The notes: a model not told the origin generated them from the sequence alone. DNA of 64,000 nucleotides from Leptasterias polaris (GCA_037783415.1 JAZGTN010000164.1:1860001-1924000); one strand, 5' to 3'; counted from the first letter of the stretch, positions 42,801 through 45,000 are shown. Translations and numbers: made by a program.

Positions 42801-44082
42801 TCTACATTGTTTTTGGCGATTTAAATGACAAAGTAACTGTCTGGCAAATGTTTCCATACACAATGTATTTTGCCATACTTTGGTAAACAAAGTGGCATAA
42901 TAAAATGGCCACACACACAAAGTTGGAACACTCTTTGCCAGTCCAGCAGGATTGACCACAGTCCTAACATGGAACAAGTCAGTAACATGCAAATAAGCCC
43001 AAATAATTCATAATAAACAAGCATCTGAACTAACACACTGCACCAACAGCATTTGTCATGGATGCCTCTTGGTTTTTGCCGTTGTTTGTCCACAAGGTAC
43101 CCTAGAGCTCCACTACAAAGAGTGATTTGCCATACTCTCTGTACAACCTAAAATGTTGAATTGAGACTTTTTATAGCCCCTAAGAATGTATTGTTCGTAT
43201 TATCTCTAGATCAACTACAGTGTTAAGCCTGTTCAGTTGACCCTCCTGCGTCTCATCTACTCCCAAGCCAAGCAGAATGTCACCTACCACTGCAGAAACT
43301 CTTTTGCTGTGTTTGACCGCAAGGACAGGACCAACCAAGCCATCACCCTGGTAGGACCCCACGGGGCTAGAATGAACATCAAGAGCACCCAAAAGGATCT
43401 ACAGTACGATGTTGAGGGAGAGGACGAATGCCAGGTACACAATTGTTTATTTTGTTATTTGGCAGAAGAGACCCAAGAACACTGTCGGATTTTGGAGCAC
43501 AAAACAGGAATGATCAGGTTGCCCAATAATTTTGGCCGGGATTATGTGAGTTCTTTCCCTACAGGGCTTGGGAAATGCATCGCAAATACAGAATTATTAT
43601 GGCATGTCGTGGCCAAGAGGATTCAAACACTTCTGATCAGCAGAGTGTGGGTTCGAGTCCTGGTCTTGCTTGGCTGCATATTGCGTCACAGCACCTTGTA
43701 AACAATTACATGGTGCTATGTTAAGGAATAGGTCTCATACTTCAAAACTTAGCTCAGCATACCTTGCAGGATAAATACTGATCGCTTTGATCAGGTGTGA
43801 TAAAGGGTTATTAAGAACATTATATTATTATTTACTATTACAGTACTTGGTGTAGATCAGAACCACATCGTGAAACAGGGTTTTATTTCGTTGACACATC
43901 ACTTCTTTATTTTTTGTCTCTCTATTTCAATCCAGGAACACGATGACGTTTGGAGAAAGACCACCGTTGTCTACTCAACCAAGAAGACCGAACGTCTACC
44001 CCTTGTTGACGTTGCTATGTCGGACATCGGAGAAAGCAACCAACAATTCGGGATGACAATTGGTCCAGTCTGCTTCTCGTAG
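743..44082 (+). CDS. Fibrillar procollagen alpha chain, 5'-partial (47 exons seen)
   Basis: Secreted procollagen chain that would trimerise and form extracellular fibrils. Forty phase-0 exons (743 to 37333) encode 921 uninterrupted Gly-X-Y residues, followed by exons 37914-37937 and 38923-38979 (telopeptide) and 40643-40799, 41312-41415, 42171-42242, 43210-43434 and 43936-44082 (COLFI propeptide, about 234 residues). The joined coding length is 3549 bp, or 1182 aa plus TAG. No start codon, signal peptide or N-propeptide is present, so the gene begins upstream. Introns are GT-AG except one GC-AG (41416). The C-propeptide matches fibrillar collagens in order: a heptad-like region, the SCKDLF start, NVTYHC with its N-glycosylation site, RLPLVDVA and a terminal PVCFS. 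Cys 2 and 3 of the family are absent. The clade is not assigned; echinoderm fibrillar alpha chains are the best guess. Introns are filled with SINEs, MITEs and minisatellites listed separately. Confidence 0.96.
842..1747 (+). other. Collagen intron 1, no recognised element
   Basis: About 0.9 kb of AT-rich intron. Short pyrimidine and purine tracts only; I see no exon-like Gly-X-Y block or clear repeat. Confidence 0.5.
1748..1801 (+). CDS. Collagen exon 2 (54 bp)
   Basis: TTCCCAG acceptor and GTAAGT donor. It reads GERGHGGERGERGSRGIA. The GHGGER and GERGER stretches resemble the GxxGER integrin-site pattern but lack the usual hydroxyproline. Confidence 0.93.
1859..2031. mobile_element. Hairpin MITE
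   Basis: Arms of about 70 bp are inverted copies: GTGAGGTTTGCAGTGATACC and ATCTCTTTTGTGAGTA on the left return on the right as TACTCACAAAAGAGAT and GTGTCATCACAAACCTCAC. The loop is short. Confidence 0.7.
2426..2652 (-). mobile_element. MITE family A (about 228 bp), copy 1
   Basis: Reverse copy of the elements at 33820 and 36258. It carries GCCATCTTTACGGGCAAATT and the ATAGATAG-type terminus. Confidence 0.75.
2731..2931. mobile_element. Palindromic MITE family B, copy 1
   Basis: Termini GGGCCCAATTTCATAGAG and CTCTATGAAATTAAGCCC are inverted repeats, with GCTTAAGC subterminal and the core CAGGATACCAGTCACAAAT. Confidence 0.75.
3089..3133 (+). CDS. Collagen exon 3 (45 bp)
   Basis: TTTCTAAG acceptor and GTAAGT donor. 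It reads GTRGQDGSDGEIGNA and has no proline. Confidence 0.93.
3853..3906 (+). CDS. Collagen exon 4 (54 bp)
   Basis: TATTCAG acceptor and GTAAGT donor. It reads GQMGSPGVMGSMGQKGHK. The end resembles the Lys-Gly-His context of vertebrate helical cross-link lysines, but its position (helix residue about 171 by alignment) does not match the vertebrate Lys87 site. Confidence 0.93.
3992..5290 (+). repeat. 29-30 bp minisatellite, 43 copies
   Basis: Intron 4 is largely an array of TTTTTCAGTGAGTCCATATC plus GTGTCTGGGG. I counted 43 units by eye after one degenerate unit near 3995. A roughly 118-bp block at 4496-4614 recurs at 4791-4909, 295 bp away, so there is higher-order duplication. Confidence 0.95.
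5675..5917 (+). mobile_element. tRNA-Leu-derived SINE, 5'-truncated
   Basis: Starts at GTGTCCTTGAGCAAGACAC, matches the body of the fuller copy at 10774-11110, and ends AATGCGCTATATAAGAAC then (TTA)n. Confidence 0.85.
5971..6069 (+). CDS. Collagen exon 5 (99 bp)
   Basis: CACCACCAG acceptor and GTAAGT donor. Thirty-three residues, starting GVAGEQGESGLQGIQG and ending GAPGQTGAV. It follows the intron holding the 43-copy minisatellite. Confidence 0.94.
6873..6917 (+). CDS. Collagen exon 6 (45 bp)
   Basis: TTTTGACAG acceptor and GTGAGT donor. It reads GFAGKDGSAGATGNM. Confidence 0.93.
6953..7134 (+). repeat. 14-15 bp minisatellite
   Basis: About 12-13 copies of ACTAAAATGATGTCC variants in intron 6. 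Confidence 0.9.
7325..7548 (+). mobile_element. L2/CR1-type LINE 3' end fragment
   Basis: Translation reads RAFTSAAPSLWNNLPLNIRQ then KSLLKTHLFVF and a stop, the usual C-terminus of these reverse-transcriptase ORFs. The 3' tail AAAGCGCCATATAAATGC is followed by (TTA)n. Confidence 0.75.
7652..7804 (+). CDS. Collagen exon 7 (153 bp, fused exon)
   Basis: CTTGGACAG acceptor and GTAAGT donor. Fifty-one residues (17 triplets), starting GAAGANGGAGATGARG and ending GNVGAQGGR. At 153 bp it is the longest helical exon here and equals 99 plus 54, so it looks like two ancestral exons joined by loss of an intron. Confidence 0.94.
7805..8625 (+). other. Collagen intron 7, no recognised element
   Basis: 0.8 kb of AT-rich intron. 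I see no clear repeat or additional Gly-X-Y exon. Confidence 0.5.
8626..8679 (+). CDS. Collagen exon 8 (54 bp)
   Basis: TTTACAG acceptor and GTAAGA donor. It reads GAVGPGGPTGVDGQEGSE. A 13-bp-type minisatellite begins only about 16 bp after the donor. Confidence 0.93.
8695..9032 (+). repeat. 13-bp-type minisatellite
   Basis: About 25 variable copies of AAGAAAGTAGTCC or AAGAAAGTCGTCA, starting about 16 bp after the exon 8 donor. Confidence 0.9.
9450..9503 (+). CDS. Collagen exon 9 (54 bp)
   Basis: TTCCACAG acceptor and GTAAGT donor. It reads GESGPSGLTGARGAVGAR. Confidence 0.93.
9680..9935 (+). mobile_element. tRNA-derived SINE (Asn-like head), copy 1
   Basis: Contains a pol III A-box-like GTAAGTTGGTAGAG and B-box GGTTCAAATCC with a GTT anticodon-like loop. 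The rest matches the reverse copy at 30185-30455 (CCTTAAGGTGATCCCCTGGC, CGAACAAAGATATTG). Confidence 0.75.
9974..10027 (+). CDS. Collagen exon 10 (54 bp)
   Basis: CTGTTATAG acceptor and GTAAGT donor. It reads GGVGAPGPSGVQGAVGFP. Confidence 0.93.
10054..10180 (+). mobile_element. tRNA-Leu-derived SINE, head only
   Basis: TGTCGTGGCCGAGCAGTTAAG (A box) and GGGTTCGAGTTC (B box) with a CAA anticodon in ACTCAAGCTCT. The body is shortened. Confidence 0.75.
10441..10494 (+). CDS. Collagen exon 11 (54 bp)
   Basis: ATTGCCAG acceptor and GTGAGA donor. It reads GNSGVQGSIGAPGEKGDG. The last Y residue is glycine. Confidence 0.92.
10563..11264 (+). mobile_element. MITE family C, interrupted by a SINE
   Basis: Two halves (10563-10773 and 11111-11264) match the uninterrupted copy at 17482-17882: TTTTAGAGAGAGGGATT, GAGAAACGT and TTATATAGGATTA. 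A SINE sits between them. Confidence 0.75.
10774..11110 (+). mobile_element. tRNA-Leu-derived SINE, near full length
   Basis: A box TGGCCGAGTGGTTAAG, CAA anticodon region, B box GGTTCGATTCC, body GTGTCCTTGAGCAAGACAC, and tail AATGCGCTATATAAGAAC plus (TTA)n. It is inserted in a family C MITE. Confidence 0.88.
11670..11805. mobile_element. Short TIR element, family H
   Basis: Ends in ATTCGGACATGGCC and contains CAACTACAGCTACGGCTATG, shared with the longer copy at 47780-48230. Confidence 0.5.
11912..11956 (+). CDS. Collagen exon 12 (45 bp)
   Basis: AATTTGTAG acceptor and GTAAGA donor. It reads GANGRTGDSGTPGGQ. A 44-bp minisatellite starts about 20 bp into the next intron. Confidence 0.92.
11976..12350 (+). 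repeat. 44-bp minisatellite, about 9 copies
   Basis: Highly regular GTATCACTGTATCTGTCACT plus GTCTCTGTCCTCACCTCACA units. Because 44 is not a multiple of 3 and no unit has a stop, all forward frames stay open; this is not a gene. Confidence 0.95.
12350..12795 (+). repeat. Second minisatellite, about 46-50 bp unit
   Basis: Related units TGTCACTGTCTTTGTCACTA plus TTCTGCTGTACCTTACATG, continuous with the 44-bp array and derived from it. Confidence 0.9.
12950..13003 (+). CDS. Collagen exon 13 (54 bp)
   Basis: CCTTTCAG acceptor and GTAAGT donor. It reads GPPGSDGRAGNDGKPGPS. Confidence 0.93.
13053..13873. mobile_element. Palindromic MITE family B, split by a Penelope insertion
   Basis: Left part CAGGGCCCAATTTCTCAGAG to 13107 and right part 13735-13873 (GGAAACCAGTCACAAATGC to TTGAAATTGGGTCCTG) make one family B element when the insertion at 13108-13721 and one target duplicate are removed. 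Confidence 0.8.
13108..13721 (-). mobile_element. Penelope-like retroelement, 5'-truncated, with GIY-YIG ORF end
   Basis: On the minus strand 13721-13470 is an open frame of 83 codons ending in TAA: GQTRTTLKRRFYGHRSTV, then TPVGHHFNLPNHS and IQPHGLNIQEGND. This is the pattern of the GIY-YIG endonuclease C-terminus of Penelope-like elements. A 3' UTR of about 360 bp ends TCGAAACGTCAGGCCACTAA. It is flanked by the 13-bp target duplication TAAAATTTCCTGC (13095-13107 and 13722-13734). The ORF remnant is intact, so insertion is probably fairly recent. A related LINE clade is possible but less likely. Confidence 0.8.
14012..14056 (+). CDS. Collagen exon 14 (45 bp)
   Basis: TTAAACAG acceptor and GTAAGT donor. 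It reads GTAGSDGRPGPPGPS. Confidence 0.93.
14057..14693 (+). other. Collagen intron 14, no recognised element
   Basis: About 0.64 kb without a repeat or gene I can name. Confidence 0.5.
14694..14747 (+). CDS. Collagen exon 15 (54 bp)
   Basis: GTTGCCAG acceptor and GTGAGT donor. It reads GLQGERGNLGLPGAQGAL. GLQGER is close to the vertebrate integrin-binding GLOGER motif but has Gln in place of hydroxyproline. Confidence 0.93.
15272..15325 (+). CDS. Collagen exon 16 (54 bp)
   Basis: GATTACAG acceptor and GTAAGT donor. It reads GESGRRGSAGQSGQRGPQ. Confidence 0.93.
15403..15870 (+). repeat. 21-bp minisatellite, about 22 copies
   Basis: Units GACTTTACCAGGAAAAAGGAA in intron 16. The unit length is a multiple of 3, so it gives a fortuitous repetitive ORF. 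Confidence 0.93.
16140..16247 (+). CDS. Collagen exon 17 (108 bp)
   Basis: TTTAATCAG acceptor and GTAAGC donor. Thirty-six residues, starting GDEGGDGPQGVTGPTG. It contains a second RGD (GSRGDGGPQG). Confidence 0.93.
16377..16475 (+). CDS. Collagen exon 18 (99 bp)
   Basis: CTCACCAG acceptor and GTAAGT donor. Thirty-three residues, starting GQMGLTGARGAKGKRG and ending GQGGPQGMS. The preceding intron, at 129 bp, is one of the shortest in the gene. Confidence 0.93.
16476..17008 (+). other. Collagen intron 18, no recognised element
   Basis: 0.53 kb of AT-rich intron; nothing recognised. Confidence 0.5.
17009..17107 (+). CDS. Collagen exon 19 (99 bp)
   Basis: TAAATCAG acceptor and GTAAGA donor. 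Thirty-three residues, starting GDRGAPGAMGVAGPPG and ending GRDGSSGAP. Confidence 0.93.
17482..17882 (+). mobile_element. MITE family C, intact copy
   Basis: About 400 bp starting TTAAAGGCAAGGTATACCTT and ending GGTATACTTTTCCTTA, an imperfect inverted terminus. It shares the core with 10563-11264 and 49598-49925. Confidence 0.75.
18366..18419 (+). CDS. Collagen exon 20 (54 bp)
   Basis: TTTTGCAG acceptor and GTAAGC donor. It reads GTKGANGDVGRIGIPGLP. Confidence 0.93.
18940..19395 (+). repeat. Dispersed repeat family D, copy 1
   Basis: Matches 21730-22268 in the same orientation: AGTCTCACAGCTTTT, CATCCAAAATACTTCAAGTT and TTTAGTGGGGTGCAC. Confidence 0.75.
19542..19595 (+). CDS. Collagen exon 21 (54 bp)
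   Basis: TGTTTACAG acceptor and GTAAGT donor. It reads GAPGDRGGVGQAGISGAP. Confidence 0.93.
20066..20119 (+). CDS. Collagen exon 22 (54 bp)
   Basis: CTTTTCAG acceptor and GTAAGT donor. It reads GAQGASGRRGIAGKAGSR and has no proline. Confidence 0.93.
20140..20580 (+). mobile_element. L2/CR1-type LINE 3' fragment, frameshifted
   Basis: CLHNTTPAYLTSLIKVYHP and GTLLAVPKVHSAAGN in one frame, then SAESLKAFKKHLKTVL in another. This is the reverse-transcriptase C-terminal region, broken by at least one frameshift, with the 3' tail GTAAAGCGCTACGGTACCC. Confidence 0.75.
20904..20957 (+). CDS. Collagen exon 23 (54 bp)
   Basis: TTTTGACAG acceptor and GTAAGC donor. It reads GSPGPQGPAGSTGLSGEP. Confidence 0.93.
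21299..21352 (+). CDS. Collagen exon 24 (54 bp)
   Basis: AACTGTAG acceptor and GTAATT donor. It reads GDIGRSGRTGPSGPKGNP. Confidence 0.92.
21730..22268 (+). repeat. Dispersed repeat family D, copy 2
   Basis: Same family as 18940-19395, with GTCATCCAAAATACCTCAAG and TTTAGTGGGGTGCACCC. Confidence 0.75.
22280..23100. mobile_element. TIR element with internal 17-bp repeats
   Basis: Left end ATATCGTCACCGTTTTCACG and right end GAAAACGGTGATGATAT are inverted. TTTCACGAAGAGCCA-type words recur at about 22292, 22371, 22457 and 22574. A SINE is inserted at 22693-22964. Confidence 0.6.
22693..22964 (-). mobile_element. tRNA-Leu SINE, 5'-truncated, with 15-bp TSD
   Basis: Reverse-strand SINE body with the (ATT)n tail at its low-coordinate end. 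It is flanked by ATGAGATGTTTATAA at 22678-22692 and 22965-22979. Confidence 0.88.
23158..23211 (+). CDS. Collagen exon 25 (54 bp)
   Basis: TTGTAACAG acceptor and GTAATC donor. It reads GERGGSGQRGTQGIQGGQ. The intron before it (1.8 kb) is among the longest in the gene and carries three stacked repeats. Confidence 0.92.
23290..23405 (+). mobile_element. Retroelement 3' tail fragment
   Basis: CAAGATCGCTATAATGGG followed by (ATT)n resembles the shared LINE/SINE tail. No coding sequence. Confidence 0.4.
23405..24178 (+). other. Collagen intron 25, mostly unassigned
   Basis: No clear element except about 23990-24090, which resembles the interior of the TTAA element at 34080-34684 (CAGGCTTGAGTGCTTTT). 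Confidence 0.45.
24179..24286 (+). CDS. Collagen exon 26 (108 bp)
   Basis: TATTGTAG acceptor and GTAAGT donor. Thirty-six residues, starting GPQGVVGGRGEKGPRG and ending GPTGRPGPA. Confidence 0.93.
24445..24640. mobile_element. Palindromic MITE family B, copy 3
   Basis: CAGGGCCCATTGTCATAGAG at the left and CAGCTCTATGACATACAGCCC at the right, with GCTTAAGCA subterminal on both sides. Confidence 0.75.
25044..25097 (+). CDS. Collagen exon 27 (54 bp)
   Basis: GAAACTAG acceptor (weak pyrimidine tract) and GTAAGT donor. It reads GATGAQGARGEAGSQGAI. Confidence 0.92.
25485..25815 (+). repeat. 47-60 bp tandem array from a MITE terminus
   Basis: About six units of AGCCCCAATGGCGACTTTAG plus TTGACTGTGCACTACACC. 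The first unit begins CCCTTTCAGCCCC, the terminus of the TTAA-flanked element at 34080-34684. Confidence 0.8.
25869..25922 (+). CDS. Collagen exon 28 (54 bp)
   Basis: TTATTTAG acceptor and GTAAGT donor. It reads GPGGNNGMPGPPGPSGVP. Confidence 0.93.
26140..26430. repeat. Tandem pair of a short MITE-like unit
   Basis: Two similar halves (AAAGAGACTGGTCT through GCGATATTGACAACGC) with GGCTCGATTTTACAAAGAG and CGTGAAATCGACCCC as inverted edges of the first. Confidence 0.5.
26659..26712 (+). CDS. Collagen exon 29 (54 bp)
   Basis: CTTTTACAG acceptor and GTAAGT donor. It reads GARGEIGPSGTNGRPGAS. Confidence 0.93.
27039..27310 (+). mobile_element. tRNA-Leu-derived SINE variant
   Basis: A box TGGCCAAGCGGTTAAGAG, CAA anticodon region, B box GGTTCGAGTCC, then a body different from the 10774 copy (GACATTAAGCTGTAGGTTCC). 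Confidence 0.78.
27533..27640 (+). CDS. Collagen exon 30 (108 bp)
   Basis: CCATTACAG acceptor and GTAAGT donor. Thirty-six residues, starting GSRGTQGIKGSTGIRG and ending GEDGRNGAT. Confidence 0.93.
27641..28116 (+). other. Collagen intron 30, no recognised element
   Basis: 0.48 kb; nothing recognised. Confidence 0.5.
28117..28170 (+). CDS. Collagen exon 31 (54 bp)
   Basis: TGTCTTCAG acceptor and GTAAGT donor. It reads GPAGSTGSPGPSGIIGGL. Confidence 0.93.
28503..28862. mobile_element. MITE family E, copy 1
   Basis: Matches 34985-35346: CATGAAATAACAAACCTGTG, GTTTTACTCATTTCTCA and AATCTGTGAACA, with TTTAAA-rich edges. Confidence 0.75.
29175..29228 (+). CDS. Collagen exon 32 (54 bp)
   Basis: TTTTCTAG acceptor and GTAAGT donor. 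It reads GSMGAMGAPGPAGAAGRP. Confidence 0.93.
29411..29518 (+). CDS. Collagen exon 33 (108 bp)
   Basis: ATTTTAAAAG acceptor (no classic pyrimidine run) and GTAAGT donor. Thirty-six residues, starting GSDGSDGKRGASGQQG and ending GPTGPRGSS. Its last third plus the donor is echoed in three decayed tandem copies in the following intron (29579-29851). Confidence 0.93.
29579..29851 (+). pseudogene. Three decayed tandem copies of the exon 33 end plus donor
   Basis: Segments at about 29579-29622, 29686-29732 and 29803-29850 repeat the end of exon 33 (GGACCTCAAGG to GATCAAGT), each followed by copies of the intron start; two still carry GTAAGTACAACCAG. The best copy reads MGPQGAKGPTGPK, then the next Gly is lost. 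The period is about 118 bp. No good acceptor precedes them. Confidence 0.85.
29995..30102 (+). CDS. Collagen exon 34 (108 bp)
   Basis: ATCTAACAG acceptor and GTAAGT donor. Thirty-six residues, starting GRDGDTGKEGPQGPSG and ending GAMGARGMN. Confidence 0.93.
30185..30455 (-). mobile_element. tRNA-derived SINE (Asn-like head), copy 2
   Basis: Reverse strand has TAGTTAGCTCAGTTGGTAG and GGTTCAAATCCCGC with a GTT anticodon-like loop. The remainder matches 9680-9935. Confidence 0.8.
30505..30655 (-). mobile_element. tRNA-derived SINE (Asn-like head), copy 3
   Basis: Shorter copy about 50 bp beyond copy 2, in the same orientation: reverse strand TAGCTCAGTTGGTAGAGCAC and GGTTCAAATCCCGCTC. Confidence 0.8.
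30708..30815 (+). CDS. Collagen exon 35 (108 bp)
   Basis: TGTATTAG acceptor and GTAAGT donor. Thirty-six residues, starting GPSGPAGSKGERGSRG and ending GPDGSMGSV. GSKGER fits the GxxGER pattern. Confidence 0.93.
31688..31741 (+). CDS. Collagen exon 36 (54 bp)
   Basis: CTTCCCAG acceptor and GTAAAT donor. It reads GPAGPAGARGETGATGIT. Confidence 0.92.
31795..32230 (+). mobile_element. L2/CR1-type LINE 3' fragment, frameshifted
   Basis: RIQNIAASVTTFS and KFHHIITSSKALHQLPID upstream, then ARMKAYSFSVAAPHLWNNLP downstream. This is the reverse-transcriptase C-terminal region with stops and frameshifts. Confidence 0.72.
32231..33209 (+). other. Collagen intron 36 remainder
   Basis: Mostly unassigned. 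A tRNA-like SINE fragment occupies about 32878-32960 (GTGGTCAAGTGGTTAGA, GGGTTCGATTTC). A weak reverse B box lies near 32730 (GATTCGAACC). Confidence 0.5.
33210..33263 (+). CDS. Collagen exon 37 (54 bp), putative helical cross-link lysine
   Basis: TCTCAACAG acceptor and GTAAGT donor. It reads GHKGWGGSPGASGPSGPP. Trp at an X position is rare. The Lys lies 84 residues before the end of the helix if the GAL triplet of exon 41 is counted, the same distance as vertebrate Lys930, so it may be the C-terminal helical cross-link lysine. That is inference from position only. Confidence 0.92.
33820..34047 (+). mobile_element. MITE family A, copy 2
   Basis: Starts AGATAGGTTGCAATATGACG and ends GTCTACTGGGAGCTATCTAT. 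Inner arms GCCATCTTTAC and GTAAAGATGGC are inverted. Confidence 0.82.
34080..34684. mobile_element. piggyBac-like MITE with TTAA target duplication
   Basis: TIRs of 16 bp (CCCTTTCAGCCCCAAG and its complement) start with CCC and are flanked on both sides by TTAA (34076-34079 and 34685-34688), the piggyBac target rule. At 605 bp without a transposase it is non-autonomous. Confidence 0.85.
34813..34866 (+). CDS. Collagen exon 38 (54 bp)
   Basis: TTATTTCAG acceptor and GTAAGT donor. It reads GQAGARGSNGRSGPAGPA. Confidence 0.93.
34985..35346. mobile_element. MITE family E, copy 2
   Basis: Same family and orientation as 28503-28862. It includes the perfect palindrome TATCGCGCGCGATA. Confidence 0.75.
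35347..35700 (+). repeat. Dispersed repeat family F, copy 1
   Basis: Matches 38068-38445: CTCCAAGGTCAAATTC, TAGATAGAGTCCT and GATGACGTCACATTT. Confidence 0.72.
35818..35889 (+). CDS. Collagen exon 39 (72 bp)
   Basis: AATGATAG acceptor and GTAAGT donor. Twenty-four residues, starting GLDGPSGRSGKSGQQG and ending GMSGQG. With exon 40 it makes 144 bp, equal to 108 plus 36, the terminal helix segment in the vertebrate plan. Confidence 0.93.
35975..36095 (+). mobile_element. Penelope-like element 3' terminus
   Basis: CAGCCTTCGAGAAATAACTC, GGTTGAAACATCAGGCC and CAGCTAATTCTATTTTCT; the same terminal block as 430-540 and 47240-47364. Confidence 0.65.
36258..36486 (+). mobile_element. MITE family A, copy 3
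   Basis: Nearly identical to 33820-34047 and 2.4 kb from it in the same orientation, so young or recently duplicated. Confidence 0.82.
36596..36833 (+). repeat. 58-bp tandem repeat, 4 copies
   Basis: Near-perfect units GACAATTTCATGGTTCTACT plus TACCGCAAAGTTCCGTGC and ACGGTGCCCTGTAGAGCA. Confidence 0.93.
37262..37333 (+). CDS. Collagen exon 40 (72 bp), end of the helix
   Basis: TGTATAG acceptor and GTAAGT donor. Twenty-four residues ending GPPGPPGPAGAP, the most proline-rich exon seen, as expected where the triple helix nucleates. Confidence 0.93.
37914..37937 (+). CDS. Collagen exon 41 (24 bp micro-exon)
   Basis: TTTTACAG acceptor and GTAAGT donor. It encodes only GALSYSQG, the switch from triple helix to telopeptide. 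The frame is kept into exon 42, which supports it despite its size. Confidence 0.87.
38068..38445 (+). repeat. Dispersed repeat family F, copy 2
   Basis: Same family and orientation as 35347-35700 (GGCTCCAAGGTAAAATTC, GATGACGTCACATTTC). Confidence 0.72.
38923..38979 (+). CDS. Collagen exon 42 (57 bp), C-telopeptide
   Basis: CCCTACAG acceptor and GTGAGT donor. It reads YSGPSAVSGNKGPNPYSYG. The single Lys is a candidate telopeptide cross-link site for lysyl oxidase. Confidence 0.9.
39040..39660 (+). mobile_element. Retroelement 3' tails (two stacked)
   Basis: TAAGCGCCCTGAGCATC and TTGGCGCTATATAATC near 39090-39140 are a LINE/SINE-type tail. 39250-39620 is a second decayed element beginning after (AAT)n. 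No intact ORF. Confidence 0.45.
39935..40205 (-). mobile_element. tRNA-Leu-derived SINE, reverse
   Basis: Reverse strand reads GTGTTCTTGAGCAAGACAC, GCACGTAAAAGAACCC and an AATATAAAGCGCTTTG tail; the head is degenerate. Confidence 0.72.
40250..40505 (+). mobile_element. SINE body and tail
   Basis: AAAAGAACCCAGTTCACTTA, GCTGCAGATTGCGCCACAG, then GTGCGCTATATAAGAACTGC and (ATT)n. It ends about 140 bp before exon 43. Confidence 0.7.
40643..40799 (+). CDS. Collagen exon 43, C-propeptide start
   Basis: TTCTACAG acceptor and donor GTAAGG after the first base of a Gly codon (phase 1). It opens YGDDAEIDEDDFENRIKQLR. The Gly-Asp-Asp junction is where a BMP1/tolloid-type C-proteinase would be expected to cut. 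The helix-forming stretch FENRIKQLRVRMMKLM resembles the propeptide trimerisation stalk. The COLFI start carries Cys 1 (SCKDLF), but the next family cysteine is replaced in FKNYPIFPS. Confidence 0.94.
40850..41165 (+). mobile_element. tRNA-Leu-derived SINE, degenerate
   Basis: GCGGGTTCAAATCCCGGTC (B box) and TTGTGCCCATGAGCAAGGCA, starting about 50 bp after the exon 43 donor. Confidence 0.65.
41312..41415 (+). CDS. Collagen exon 44, with GC splice donor
   Basis: TCTTTCAG acceptor. It completes Gly and continues YYTLDPSTGSPYDKFVAYCD, then TNSTCVFPEVQE. Cys 4 and Cys 5 are present; the family's GC (Cys 3) reads Gly-Ser. The donor is AG/GCAAGC; reading past it meets an in-frame TGA five codons later, so a GC-AG intron is the simplest solution. 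Confidence 0.9.
42171..42242 (+). CDS. Collagen exon 45, C-propeptide
   Basis: TCTCTCCAG acceptor and GTAAAG donor. Twenty-four residues, starting VPKATYYLGDDTPIDFS, ending with a possible N-glycosylation site (NGS). This part of the chain-recognition region looks shorter than in vertebrate chains. Confidence 0.92.
42316..42510. mobile_element. Palindromic MITE family B, copy 4
   Basis: GGGGCCCAACTTCATAGAGC to GCAGCTATATAAAATTGG, with the core CAGGATACCAGTCACAGATG. Confidence 0.75.
43210..43434 (+). CDS. Collagen exon 46, C-propeptide core
   Basis: ATCTCTAG acceptor and GTACAC donor, 75 residues. It contains VQLTLLRLIYSQAKQ, the conserved glycosylated NVTYHC (Cys 6) and DECQ (Cys 7). Confidence 0.95.
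43598..43830 (+). mobile_element. tRNA-Leu-derived SINE in the last collagen intron
   Basis: GGCATGTCGTGGCCAAGAGG, B box GGTTCGAGTCC, body GCGTCACAGCACCTTGTA and (ATT)n tail. Confidence 0.75.
43936..44082 (+). CDS. Collagen exon 47, C-propeptide end and stop
   Basis: CAATCCAG acceptor. Forty-eight residues, starting EHDDVWRKTTVVYSTKKTER and including RLPLVDVAMSDIG, ending IGPVCFS (Cys 8) and TAG at 44080-44082. Confidence 0.96.
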   Translation, partial: EHDDVWRKTTVVYSTKKTERLPLVDVAMSDIGESNQQFGMTIGPVCFS

Positions 44083-44884
44083 ACTCTCATCCTTGGTTTC
44101 AGACGTCACAGCAGAGAAGAGTTTTAAAACCAACTTTTATTTCAACCCTATCATTCCGGTGAACTCTATCGCTTTGTTTTAACCACCAGCACTTAGTTCA
44201 GAATGCTTCCAGCATTTCCTTGGAAATGGAAGAAAAAAATTAGGACTTGTTTCTCACTAACTCTTCTTTCTGTGATTAGTCAAATGATTTTTTTTTAATG
44301 AAGCATAAAAGTACTGAAATTAAAGCCCTGTACAAGTAATGGACAGGATAGTAGATTATAGAACCTGCTTATATGGCAGAATTTTTAAACGCCTTAGCTT
44401 GCCTCTTGGTTGACCAGAACCTGAAAAAAAACATGTAAAATTATTTGAATGTTATTCACGTTGATTGCCACTGAAAGATTTTGTTTGATATATTCATCTA
44501 TTTTGTATGGTACATGAGAGTTCAGTTGCCATCTTGTTACCTTTTCTCTCAAAGCTCCTGTTTTTTCCTCCCAATGTTGGAAATTGTAAATTGGGTCTCT
44601 ACTTGTGAAAAAAAGCATGGGTTGGTAACAGCGTGAAAGAATCAAGTTGAGAACGCAAGATGTCAGCAATGCCACATTTGGTTGAAACACTCTTTATAAA
44701 AACTCCTCCAACTGCACATACTAAGCAATAAAGACATCACAAACTACTAACTGTAATGTTGAATCGAGTCAAAAAGCAACTGCGGATTCAAACGAACCTT
44801 AATTGTAATGGGACAGGTATATATCACATGGTGTTATAATACAGTGAAAATTCCCTTCATACCAGAACCAAAGATGTAACATCT

Positions 44885-45000
44885 TGCAAACAATTTCCCC
44901 CTGCGGGTAATAACACTGGGTTCTTATATAGCGCTTTATCACACCCCTAGGGGGGTATCAAAGCACTCAGTATCTTGCGTACAATTTCCCCCTGTGTAAT
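44885..45000 (-). mobile_element. SINE-tail fragment with long direct flanks
   Basis: GGTTCTTATATAGCGCTTTA (reverse of the SINE tail) lies between two copies of ATCTTGCNNACAATTTCCCCCTG, which look like a target duplication inside the collagen 3' UTR. Confidence 0.6.

Noticed and set aside
43237..43701. 154-codon ORF running past the exon 46 donor
   Set aside because: The propeptide homology ends at DECQ with GTACAC and resumes exactly at 43936; the rest is intron and SINE.
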